Source of the DNA: Owenia fusiformis
Taxonomy: Eukaryota; Annelida; Polychaeta; Sabellida; Oweniidae
Length of the DNA: 64,000 nt
Reading direction: 5' to 3'
Assembly: GCA_903813345.2 (NCBI GenBank)
Contig: CAIIXF020000004.1
Span: forward strand, 23,997,985-24,061,984
Part shown: piece after piece, positions 45,401-58,600 of the stretch
How the letters are laid out: every line of letters begins with the position of its first letter
How positions within the stretch are numbered: the first letter of the stretch is position 1
Program-made: the position numbers and the translations under genes
Notes under the pieces: generated by a model
What the model saw: only the letters and a program-made list of their open reading frames with translations
Database searches by the model: none
What the model was told of the DNA's origin: nothing

Positions 45401-48400
45401 GGGTGTTTACACATATAACACGGGCCAAACATGGAATACCGAGAACGCACACATAGAAGCCAATCAATGTAAGGTACTGTCACTGGGCTGTATAAAGCTA
45501 AAAATAGTTTTTTGTGCTTTTGTGTTGTGCGATTTTCGTTTATTTCACTTTGCTTGTACGGCACATAAAGGCTTTATATCCTGTGTACATGAAAATTTTT
45601 AAATGGAAAGTTATGAATGTATGTTTATGTATGATTGTGAGTGTGGCTGGAATAATGGATGCATATGAGGGAAACTCGTTTGTATATTATGTTAGAAATG
45701 AGACTTTTAATTATGTAGATTTGTATTTGATGTCCATGTTTTTAAATTGTGTAATTTCATTCTGCTCATAAGCCTGTAAATATTACACTATGTAGCCTGA
45801 ATACAAAGGGTATACGTCAAGCCGTCAAACGACGGAGTGTCTTTTTGTATCTTAAGCGACTGAAGAAAGATATCTATTTTCTTCAGGAAACACATTCGTG
45901 TGAGAATGATTTGGATGAGTGGAAAAATGAATGGGGTAAAAATATTATCTTATCACACGGTAGAAAAAGAGGTGAACGAGGTGTTGCTGTATTGTTTAAC
46001 GATAATTTTGATTGTAAGGTTGTCAAAAACACAACTGACCTCGATGGTAGATTTATTGTAGTTCAGATTGAAGTTGGTGGACTACAATATACACTGATTA
46101 ATGTATATGCTCCAAACCTAGATAATGCTAGGAAAGAATTATTTGACGAACTATCAGTGATTGTATCCACGAATTTTGCATCTGATAATGTCATATTTGG
46201 AGGTGATTTTAATGTAGTGTTAAATAGAGAGGTAGATAGATATTCTAGGGCTATAGTAAGTCAACAAAAAGACCTATCTAGAGATTCTTTGATTGAGTAT
46301 ATGAATCGTTTTGACTTAATTGACGTATGGAGACACCAAAATCCCACAAAAATCCAGTATACATACGAATCTTATGCTAAGGATAATATGCAAAACTCTG
46401 TCAGTAAAAGTCGAATTGACATGTGGCTTATTAAAAGACATATGGTTAAAGAATCAGAAAGCAAAATAGTGCCATCAATTAAGTCCGATCATAAATGTAT
46501 TGTGCTAAGCATTAACTCATCTGTCACTCACAAAGGAGGGCCGGGTTTTTGGAAAATTAATAACAAATTAATAGAAAATGAAGCATATCAAAAGTTAATT
46601 AAGGAACTTATCGCTAAAACTAAAACAACTCTGAATAACGCTGATGATATTCAATTTTGGGAATATTTGAAATATCAGATTAAAGTAAAAACTATTGAAT
46701 TTTCAAAGCAAAAGGCAAGGGAAATACGGGGAGAGGAAATAAAGTTGTTGAAAATTATTGAAAGCCTGGACTCTGAACTAGTTAAGGATGATTATTTGAA
46801 TGAAAAAGCGTGTAGAGAATATGACGATGCAAAATGTAAACTAAATGATATATATCAATATAAAGCAGAGGGGGCCATTGAGAGATCAAGATCTGACTGG
46901 GTAGAAAAAGGGGAAAAAAGCACACACTACTTCTTCAACTTAGAGAAATCAAACTATTCAAAGAAAACTATAACTGATTTAAATGTTGATGGTAATGTGG
47001 TGACAGATGAGACAGAAATACTTAACCAAATTAAAGCATTCTATGTAGATCTCTATGACTCCAAGGCTAAAGCTGACACACAAAAGTTCGTTAGTTTTGA
47101 GAAAGATCTTAACATAAATAAGTTAAATGAACATGAAAAGGCTTCATGTGAAGGTTTACTGAGGGTCGATGAATGTTATAAGGCCTTGAAAAAATTTAAA
47201 AATAGAAAAACCCCGGGAAGTGACGGGTTGAGTACAGAGTGGTATAAATGTTTTTGGAATGAAATCAATGAAATGCTTATTAAGTCTCTAAACTTGTCAT
47301 TTGAAAAGGGTATCCTCTCAGTAAGTCAGAGACAGGGTATTATCTCGTTAGTACCAAAGGGGGACAAAAATCATTGGTTTTTGAAAAATTGGCGCCCAAT
47401 CACGTTACTTAATATTGACTATAAGATTGCATCTAAATCAATTGCGCTCCGTATTAGTGTTATTTTGGCGAAACTTATAGGGCCCGACCAGACAGCCTTT
47501 ATCAAAGATCGTTTTATTGGCGAAAACATACGGTACCTAGAGGATATTCTTGAATATTCTAAGAAAAAGTGCATTCCAGGCATTATTTGCATGGTCGATT
47601 TTTTTAAAGCCTACGATAGTGTTGAATTCGAGTATATAGAACATGTGTTGAGACTTTTTAATTTCGGGGACACACTAATTAAATGGGTAAAATTATTCTA
47701 TACAGATATAAAGAGTTGTGTTTTGAATAATAATAGATCAACTGGCTGGTTCGATATTAAAAGATCATGTAGGCAGGGGGACCCCTTGAGTTGTTTGACA
47801 TTTATCTTAGTGATAGAAGTCCTGGCAATTAGAATTAGACAAGATCAGACTATTAAAGGGATCCGCTTGGGAAATAATGAGCAAAAGATCGAGTTATTTG
47901 CTGACGATACAACACTGACAGTAGATAGCAAAGAATCTCTTAAACTGGCTTTAAACATTTTTGATGAATTTAAAGATATTTCTGGATTATGTATTAACAA
48001 AGAAAAGACAGAATGTATGTATATTGGTTCAGAAAGATCTAAAACTGAGGATAAGTTATACGGTTTAAAATGGGTTAAAGATCCAAGTAAATTTCTGGAA
48101 ATTTGTGTCTCATATAATAAGAAATCAAATGATTTTGTTAACTTTGAGAAGAAATTAGACTCGCTTCAAAAAGTATTGAAAATGTGGTCAAGAAGAAATT
48201 TAACTTTATATGGTCGAGTTCTGATAATCAAAACGCTTGGTATTTCTAAACTGGTATATTCCATGTCAATGACAAATACCCCAAATGATATATTAACAAA
48301 GGCACAACAGATAATTTATTCATTCCTATGGGGTGGAAAAACGGAAAAGGTTAAGAGACGAACTTTAATTGGTGATTACGACGAGGGTGGTCTAAGAATG

Positions 48401-49582
48401 ATTGACATGTTTTCAATGGAAAAAGCACTTAAACTGATGTGGCTAAAAAGATTAATCGAACCTCGACAAAGTCATTGGAAATATATTCCAGAATTGTACT
48501 TTAAACCGCTTGGGGGAATTAAGTTCTTTATACAATGTAATTTCGATATTAAAACAATAGCCCACGACGTGCCAGAATTTTACTCAAATATTTTACAAAT
48601 TTACTCTGATATAAGGAATATGCAAGATCCAAGAACTAGTTCTGAAGTTAAAAGCGAAATACTCTGGAATAATAGATTTGTCCTAATTAATAACAAAGAG
48701 GTCATAAATAAGCATCTTATGGATAATGGGGTCGTTTACGTAAATGACCTCCTAAATGATCAGGGACATTTTTTACAGTATTATGATTTTAAGGCAAAAT
48801 ACAACGTACAAATTAATTTTATTGATTATTATGCTATAATATCAGCTGTACCGAAGGAGTGGAAACGTTTATTGAAGCGAGACTTAACGTCAGTTTTTGA
48901 ACCGAGCCTACAAACGGATCTTGTGCATTTAACACTTGCCGAAAAACCAGTGTCATTGAATGGTTTAACAGTGAAGTCAATTCAAAAAATATTAAATAGA
49001 AACAAATATTTGGAACCTCTATATAAAAATGAACATGATCGTGAGTTAGGAAGAATAGATTATTTTAAAATGGCTTATAGCTGCACGAAACAAAATAAAA
49101 TTCGACAACTTCAATTTAAGATTCTACATGGTATTTGTACCACAAATGCTTACTTAACGCAGATAGGAATTAAACAGGATGCTAGATGTAGTTACTGTCC
49201 ATTAAGAGACACTTTAAAGCACAAGTTTTGGGAATGTAGGCGGGTTCAGATCTTTTTGAAAGCTATTAAAGAGAATTTGGGGAAATTATTCAATGTAAAT
49301 CTTAATTTTAATGCCCATGATATGGTGTTCGGAAGATCTGTAAATAATGAAAACACTTTGCTAAACAGGCTATCACTAGCAATCAAATATTATATATATG
49401 CAAAACAATTTAATGAGGTAAATCCCAACTTGGACGTGACTCAATTTGAAAATACCATGTTTATGTATATACCAGAACTTCTGGGTATGACTGTTGCGAA
49501 TGTCTGAATGAATGGAGGTGGTGTGAAAGTGGTTTAATATTTTATCATTGCCTTGTTTAATGTATTATTTATGTTTGATTCA

Positions 49583-49632
<50 letters not shown>

Positions 49633-52600
49633 TATTGCGAACATTATTTACATAAAAAGACGTTCAATATGTCCACCATTTTGATCAATTGTAGCCCTCA
49701 ATTTTGATCTAAACTGGTCAATAGCATCGATTAAATGCTGTTGAGACAATGAATTTCACTTCTCTATAGTTCTGTCCTTCAGGGACTGAATAGATGTAAA
49801 AGGATTTATGGTACACTAATTCTGTTAGTTCTCCCCATACGTGTTAGTCGCAGACGTTGGGTGATCAGGTGATCTGGGGAGGTAGTGATTAACGGGGGGG
49901 GTGAATCTAGGCACATTTCCTTTTAAACATTTGACACTCTTGTGGGATCTATTGCTTAGAGCCCCATATTGTTGGAAAATGTTATGATTCCAAAATGAGC
50001 TCATATCAGAATGGTCCAAAAATATCATAATTGGATCATTCGATATCAACCTCTGCGACAACCACATATTGGGAGAACGAACAGAATTGGTTTATCATGA
50101 ACTTCTTACATCTACTCAGTCCCTTACTAAGGATAGAATTGTTGAGAATTGAAATTCATTGTCTTAACAGCATATCAATGATGCTATTGACCAGTTTAGG
50201 CCGAAATTGAGGGCTACAATTGATCAAAATGGTGGACATATTGGACGTCTGTTTATGTAAATAAGGTTTACAATAAAACTTGGTTTTTGCAAGTTTTGGA
50301 AAACCTGTTTTGAAACGAAAATGACGTCATTTATACTATGGACGCTGGTTGACAGACATTATAATAAATTTGAATTTATGATATACCAAATTAAAGATGA
50401 GTAAATTCCCTATCCATTGGTATATAATATGACATGTTTTCATCAAGAAAATCAATATATATTGTTGAAATACGAGTGTCCCATTTTTTGGACCACCCTG
50501 TATAGTCAGGTGTTTGAGAGAGGTTAATTCATAAATATCAGAAATCTACCAAGACCGAATTTCTTATGACTCCGTGGAGTCCATTAATCTGTAATTGACA
50601 GCTTACTTTTATAAGCCATAGGTTAGTTAGCCTACATGAGGTTGATTCATTGAATACTGTAGCAAAAAAACTTATATTACCGACGAGTTACTGAAAATTG
50701 ACATAAATGGTTGCTCTGCGTTAATGCATATAAATTGACATACATGTACATGTACCTACAGGTACATAGTGTTATATATTATTTTTAAGCAAGCGTTTTA
50801 GATTTTAGAATTCATATGTTTTTGAGTCCAATTTTATAAGTTGCCAACCGATGTTTTTAAGCTCATTAAAAATATTAAATGCATATAATTGAAGGTGGGA
50901 AGAAGAACGGCAAGAAGAATGGTGGCAAAAAGTATGGTGGCAAAAAGTATGGTGGCAAAAAGTATGGTGGTAAAAAGAACGGTGGGAAAAAGTCCGTTGG
51001 AAAAGCTCGTCCAGCTGTACAACTGAAGTTTGACAAACGTGAGTATTTCGTTCCGCACATTTCATTTCTGAATAGAAATCACACAATACACGTAATATAT
51101 TCTAATTGAAACGTGACGTCGCAATAACTATATGTACAAAATTCTATTTACTTTTCAATAAACTAGTATGTTTGACCACTAAATTTCATGAATGCAAATA
51201 GTTCTTTTCTATCGGAACAAAAACCTCGATTTTTGATTTATGGCAAATATTTGACCTTATATACGATTTTGGTCTTTTAACAAGAACAGAATAAATCTTT
51301 CGCTCATATATCGCACCATAAATGTTTTTTATTCATTTAATATACATTTGACACATTGTTTATCAGAGTTCCGTTTGATTGTATTTCATAAGCCATTTTC
51401 CATCGATTTTAGTGTGCACTGGACGAAAAGAACTGGACTTCATTCCTAATGCACAGGATGTATGCCAGTATTTCCGATGTGAGCACGACAGCAATAACAA
51501 TCTTGTTAAAGCAATCGTGAAGAGTTGTGCTCCCGGGACTTTCGTGAAGAAAAACTACAGAGCTGGGATTCAAAACCCATGCGTCGGAAACCTTCAGGTG
51601 GACAAAAGTGTCACATGTGGACATCCCCACGGATATAGTCCTAGTCCTAAAGGTTCGTTAAAGCTGATTTTGATTTTATTTTATTTACAAAATAGACCAG
51701 CTAGGCCGCATGATGGTTACGTCAAGGCGATTTGCAAAATTGTGCAGTAACGATATCAAAAAATGGCGGATGGGAAAGACAGCATGTCCCCTTTTTCGCC
51801 TGTAGGCACAATTAACAGATAAGATTTCCTTTTCAAATTGTTCCATTCGGTGACGTTTATATGGATGGTTATAAAGACTGGGCCAAATCTGCCATGTGGT
51901 TTACTAGAAGCAGAATATAAGCTGTAAACTTACCGACTGAGATATCCAAGTTCATAATTTTTAGTCCATTCTCGTGTTTTCTCAGTATATGTGCCTCAGA
52001 GGCACTCAAACTATCAACTGTAAGTGAACTTTGTATAAACAAGCCATAAAATGACAAATCGAATACAGGAACGTGATGTATATTGTAAATAATAAGGTTT
52101 CAAACGCAATGTCGTTAGACGACTACGTATGAATTCCATGGGCGGTAACGTATTGTATTATTTGTACATTAGATATTAAGCGGACGGTTACGTGCATGTA
52201 CACATTTCAAGTCAAGGTTGCTAGTTCTAATAGCCTCTTTCCATGTCATTGCTATGATGGGTAAGAAATGGAATATTGAATTGCTTATACATGTTTTCAA
52301 GACTCGCAAGAGACGTTTTTGTTTGAGCCTCTATAGGGAAAGGAAAAAATTGTGTCTTGCTTTATTTATGAAACAAATGAAAGTCAAAAAGATAATAATG
52401 AAGAGCAAAAGAAGAATTAGCATCAGGTACTGATGAATATGACAAAATTAATAACAATTAATCGGGGATATCGGGGATACATACTTGAACGAGGTATGCA
52501 TAACCGTCCATCAATTTTTTACGTAACCGCAAATTCAAAATACAAGATTATGGCTTGAGTGAGTAGAACATATCAGGGGGTTTCCAATGCTCAATTGACT

Positions 52601-55600
52601 TTTTATGATCGTATGTAGGTTACATATATATACCCCGAGGTCGTTAGGCAATGTAGACCATGTCCTAACGACAAAAATAAACAAATTACTAAATTTTGTG
52701 TGATTTTAAATTTCAAACTCATCAGTTTTTCGCTTATTTCATGTTAACCCCGGGCATCAATTTGCAAAGACTACGTTCAAAATATACATTAAATGCATCA
52801 CCTAATACGATGCTTACATAAATTGTTCATCCTTTCACTGATTCACAGTAGTAGAAAAAATTCACTTACCTTAGTTTTCTGTTCCATCGCGGCCATTTTA
52901 TTGGATAAATCGGTGAACGTAGCCTTCCAACCTCGTTTTCAGAGGTGGCGTAACCGTCATGCTATAGCAGGGTGATAAAGCGCTCACTTAAATCCTATGC
53001 CTATGCTACCGTTTAGCTTCAGATACGAGATATGTTTTGCTGGGGATAAGGGGTGCCCAAAATATGATTATCCAAGCTCGGAAAATCGATTTAAAATGAA
53101 GATTTTAAACTGAGTATACTTGAAGAACTATCAAAGAAACATAAACATATTTATTTTGATCATAACCGTGACAACAATGACAAAGTAAGTACTGTTACAT
53201 TTTGAATTATGAAAATCCGAAATAGATTTAAATTTAAATAATATTTTGAAGTTTAATATCGCATTATTATTCGAAATTATCCGTTTGATTTCTCTCATTT
53301 CTATAATAAGTTCAGATAAGTAACCTATAATCGCAAAGAGGATTAGCTCCTAGAATGCAACATCGATCTTCTGCTCCATATATGGTATCGTGACCTTTAA
53401 CGTTATTTACACGTCACATGCAGTTCCGCCTTTTTAAAACCTGTCACATGTTAATTAGGTTAAAGGTCACGATACCATATATGGAGCGGATTATCAATGT
53501 TGCATTCTGAGGGCAAATCCTCCTGCTATAAACGAACATTTTTCATTAGTGTAAACATCAATGGTGATGAAAAGGTACTCCTTGAGTCAAAGTGGTATGT
53601 CTCTAGAGGTGTTAGGAGGGGAAAATGACTTTGGACTGATGGATGGGTTTGGTGGTTGGTGCTCTTGCATCGTCAGCAGGCAGCACGTGTGATCGACAAA
53701 TTATAACCGATATTTTAGAACCGACCTTTAAATAATTAGATCCGGAGGGATATTATGTTTGTATAATTCTGTTGCTGATAATTTTAAACTTCAACTATCT
53801 ACTATTTTAAAAACAGTTACTTATAAATCAGTTTCTCAGCATATGGTCTTCAATGTATAGTCAAGTGTTAAAGAAAGGGTAAACTATTAATTTTCAAAAT
53901 CAGCAAAATCCTTATAATGCGAAGAGTGCATTTATTATTAACAACTTATTGTTACAGTCAATATCTTGGTCAATATATATGAGCTGAAGGTTATTTAAGT
54001 GTAAAATGCATATAATTGAAGGTGGAAAGAAGAACGTCAAGAATTACGGAAAGAAGAACGGAAAGAAGAACGTCAAGAATTACGGAAAGAAGAACGGAAA
54101 GAATTACGGAAAGAAGAACGTCAAGAATTACGGGAAGAAGAACGGAAAGAAGAACGTCAAGAATTACGGAAAGAAGAATGGCAAGAATTACGGAAAGAAG
54201 AACGGCAAGAATTACGGAAAGAAGAACGGAAAGAATTACGGAAAGGAGAACGGAAAGAATTACGGAAAGAAGAACGGAAAGAATTACGGAAAGAAAAACG
54301 GCAAGAAATACGGAAAGAAGAACGGAAAGAATTACGGAAAGAAGAGCGGCAAGAATTACGGAAAGGGCAATACTGGACGTAAGTGTTTCGTTCTGTTCAT
54401 TTCTGAATACAGTAACACATTTGAACATACCAGATCGTTCAATAAATTTGTGGAAAATACTCTCATATCAAAGGGTTCTGATATTGCTCATGAAATAACA
54501 AAACATTTAAAACATATCTAGTGATTGATTTCTAAAATATCAACATCTCTAATTTGATTTTATTTGGTCATGACTAATGGCTAATATGGCTATTTGACTT
54601 TCAGCTAGGCGGGGCACTTAACGTCAAACAATTTACCATCAAAGAACTAGCAAAGTTTGAAAATGAAGGCTTTTTTCCCTACTTTTTTTATTTGTTCTCG
54701 TTTAAATTAAAAATTGTTAATGTATAACAATTAAATGTCATCACAATCACAGTTCTAGTTAGAATATCTATATGGCAATCAAGGGTTTAGAAAACATTAA
54801 AAATGTTTGAGGAATATCATCAATTTTAAATTGCAAAAACGTGATGTGTGCATCATGATTGGATTTTAAATTTTTCCTACCGTTATGACGATAGTTATTA
54901 CTGAGTCGGGACAGCATCTTTTCCAATCAACCGAGGTTGGGCCATGCAGCCGAAGGTAAGCCATACAACCGAAGGTATGCCATACAACCGAATTTTGCCG
55001 ATTCAATCTGACGGAGAATGCCGAGCCCCTATTTTTGACCAATTAGAGACATCCTCTTCACATTCGTGGTTCCTTCGGCCAACTTCGTTTGCAAAGAAAA
55101 GCTTCGGCAATCTTCGGTAATCTCCGGCTTTTCTTGAGGTATCTTCGGTTGATTGGCAAAAGTCGACACCCTTACTGAGTCATGACGTCATTCATCAAGC
55201 TCAAGACGTGTTTGACTCGTATGCGCTATACCACATCCAACAGCAACACACATTCATCATATTTGCTTATTGTTTAAAAATATATTTAAATCTCCCCGAA
55301 GTTAAACACACTTTAATGATCATTCAATGTTTCTAATGCCTGGGTCACTTAAGCTGCGATTCATCGGCCGGCGCCCGGCAAATTGAGCATTTTGTTCAAA
55401 ATTGAATACATTTCTGAACAAAATACTCTATCGGTCAGGCGCCGTAGTGAAAATCGGAGCAAATGTGACCGAGGCATAAACAGGGTGACTGAAAACAGAC
55501 CCGGTAAAATTGAAATATTTCTTTAAAACACATGATGCACCTTTAAATTCAGGAAATGTGGTCATTTGATAATTATTTAGCCCAGTCTACTACGATCGTG

Positions 55601-58600
55601 CCGGCATCTATGGAATATATCAAGACATTTTTTACTTAGTATATACAATACATCGGGAAAAATATAACATTTTCCTGAAAAAGCAGAAAGGGCAATATTA
55701 GGAAAAAACAGAGGACGGAGTTATTTGAATAAGAAGTTATCTGAATGAACTTGTACAACTATTTAATTTAAATGAACGACAAAATATATACATAATATTT
55801 ACAGTGTACAATACATAATCAATTGGATGAGCACTTAACTATTTTTCGACATGTTCAAAAATCAATCAGAATTAAAAATACTGTTAAAAAATATATGCTG
55901 TTCTTATTCTGTTTACCACTGGCTATACAACTTTTAAATTGGATAATCTTCATAGATGTAGTCTTGGATAATCCAGGGTTACCAAATAATATTTCATAAC
56001 ATATGGGAAATGCATATCGCATAAATATTTAACTTTTCTGCATTCATAGAAATAATGCATCAGGTTGTCTTGAACTAAACAATCTTGACATAGTTCATTT
56101 AAGTACTTCATCAATTTGATATTTATACATTAATTTTCTTGTAGGAAATATTCTATGCATAATTTTCCACTGTAATTCTATCATTTTTGTTTCTATAAAT
56201 AATTATTTTGTAAGGGTCCATTGTTTTTCTCTAAATCTATCTGGACCAATGAGCAATCTTTCTTTAGTTAATTCAAGTCTTACATTTTTACATGTTAAAT
56301 CTTTTACATCAATGTTTCTGAAAGAATAGTTCTATTTATAAACAGTCTTGAAATAGTAGAATTAACTATGAAAACACAACATTTGAAGAACTTATAGATC
56401 ATAAGCCATACTTTTATTTCTTAAACCAAAGAGAAGCTCAACATGAAACAGGGTCTCTGTTTATAAACGTGTTTATTATGAGTATGAGTATTAGTAAAGT
56501 TGCCTCCCACTTTGCTATCATATGACCATTTCGAATACTTCCAAAATTATTATCAATATCATTATAATCATCAAACCGGGCATGATTTGTATGATAAATG
56601 CCACGAATGTATTCTTTCACACAATAAATCCTCCTCATTCTTCTTTGTGCGCAGAGTGTGAATATGCGTCCTTGATTCCATTTGAGAAAAATTCAAAAAT
56701 GCTCAAGTCGTTTATTTATTTTTTTTTGACTTCTATTGATACGTCGATATGTAAGTTGTATTCTATTGTATTGTATTGTATTGTGTTGCATTTTTATGTA
56801 AATTAATTTGCCTCTTTATTTTTAGTCGTACCAGCTGGAGATATCTTTGACGAAGGTAAGGACTCAATCAAATCTGTTAACACAATTGCCAAATATAAAT
56901 CCCTAAATTTTTAAAGAAAGAAAAAAAGACATGAACAAAAGGGAGGAAATCTTAACTCTGAGTTTAAAAGACCAAACTCCTGATAAAAACTCCATTAGCT
57001 GCCAGATTTTTATTAAATTTTAGTTGTCTTTGTTAAGTACACGTCATATTATCCATTTTTAAAAACATGTCGTTGAAGAATAAAAAAGAAGTCATACATT
57101 TGTTAGCCAATCGAATGCAATCCAAGATAAACAATCTTTTACATCTAAATCATAAATAAATTTCCATATAATACTACTCTATTTATATATATATATATAT
57201 TTATATTTTTGTTTGTTTGGATATTCAATATTTATAACAGCGGTACTCTATCAGGCTCTTCCCATACTAAATCATATTAGTTATACAATTGCATGCTGAT
57301 ACTTTACATGTATATTTTTCAGGATGTGGTGTCAATCTTGCCATTGTCATGGATATGTCTTGCAGTGTTAAGATGCCCAACAAGAAACGCATGATTGAGG
57401 CAGTGACTGCGTTGGTTAATATGATCAAAATTGGAAAAGACGACTCGCTAGTGAGTAACTCGGACCAATTTCAATAAGTTTCTATGTGTCGCTTTTATTT
57501 AGGATTATATAGAAGTCACATCCTAATGTGTTACATATCATTTACTTATTCTTGAAACCACGCAAAGTTGCAATTTACTCTCTTACTCTCTGAACTAACA
57601 TTGGTACTAATATATGTGTGTGGTGGATGAAATTCAATATATCTTTTGCAGATTAGTATCATTCGTTTTGATTACAAAAGCCGGGTTGTTGCTCGATTTG
57701 GATCTTCTCAAGCTGAAATACTAAAAGCACTGGAAGGTAAGGCGAGATATGTATGTTTTCATGATATAGACTATAGTTATTTATTCCTTGAAAATGCAAA
57801 ATTAAATCCACCGAACAACATTTCTTGAATATTGTCATTTGCTCACACCATTCCTTGTCATACCAAAAGTGCATACTACTTATTCCGAAGATTTTTAGAT
57901 TGATGTTTTCATTTTTCACAAATGGTCTACCATGTATTGTAGAATATACATATATCTGGACTTAGAATCATAAATATTTTCACCGTTAGATTATATATTG
58001 TTGATCTTTTTTGAGATGTGTATTTGGGATGGTAAAGCTCAAAATATCTTACTCTGCCTTCAGATTAAAGCCTCCAATTTAAACATATATTCCCCTTTCG
58101 TAGAAGGTGGTATTTCAGATAAACTGCATGTCAAATTTGCCCTTTTCGTAGAATTTATCCACAATATCATTATTTTTTGTCATGCATTGGCAGTTCTTTT
58201 TGGATTATATAAATATATATTGTTCATCATTTAGAGATTTGAATTTTTCCATTTCTTAAGATTTATACATAATATCGTTATTCTATTGTTATGCATTGGC
58301 AGTTGTTGTTTAAAAATCATCTGTATTGTTTTTTAAGATATGGACATGAAAGCCGACAAGTGTCGAACTGAAACTTTCCACGCGCTAAACAGAGCAAGAA
58401 AAATGCTTCGCAAATTGAAAAATGGGAAACCAAATGTGGCATATGTAAGTAGAATTGGAAGCAAATGTATTATTTCCATATGTGACATATGTGAGTAGAA
58501 TTGGAAGCAAATGAATCATTTCCAAATGCGACATATGTAAGTTGAATTGGAAACAAAACAAATGTATTATTTCCAAATGTGGCATATGTTAGTAGAATGG

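Larger units (their letters stand above)
43104..49626 (+). mobile_element. Full-length LINE (L1/Tx1-type) with NADAR-bearing ORF1
   Basis: A 6.5-kb non-LTR retrotransposon: 329-bp 5' UTR, ORF1 (43433-44857), an intergenic gap of about 0.9 kb, ORF2 (to 49507), a short 3' UTR, AATAAA at 49582 and about 42 A residues. It is flanked by a 13-bp target-site duplication and sits in the palindromic MITE in intron 1 of the VWA gene, in the sense orientation. Both ORFs are free of internal stops, so the copy is young. Clade placement follows the coiled-coil/RRM type of ORF1, an APE endonuclease and a C-terminal zinc knuckle. Confidence 0.93.
42923..50500. mobile_element. Palindromic mariner-derived MITE, copy 2, split by a LINE
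   Basis: Same family as 25797-26859: ends CAGGGTGGTCCAAAAAATGG and ...TTTTTTGGACCACCCTG, TA on both sides. The left 181 bp (to 43103) and the right 861 bp (from 49640) are separated by the LINE; rejoined length is about 1042 bp. The paralogous intron at 53866 keeps the empty target ATGTATAGTCA, confirming the ends and the TA duplication. Confidence 0.9.

Noticed and set aside
52218-52433. ORF with a hydrophobic start and a Lys/Arg-rich remainder
   Set aside because: Looks like a signal-peptide exon at first, but there is no consistent splice donor or partner exon, and it lies within an intron of the VWA gene.
53991-54498. Long alternative-frame ORFs (160 aa plus strand, 145 aa minus strand)
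   Set aside because: They are shadows of coding exon 4. The Gly/Lys/Asn/Tyr frame is the one in phase with flanking exons.
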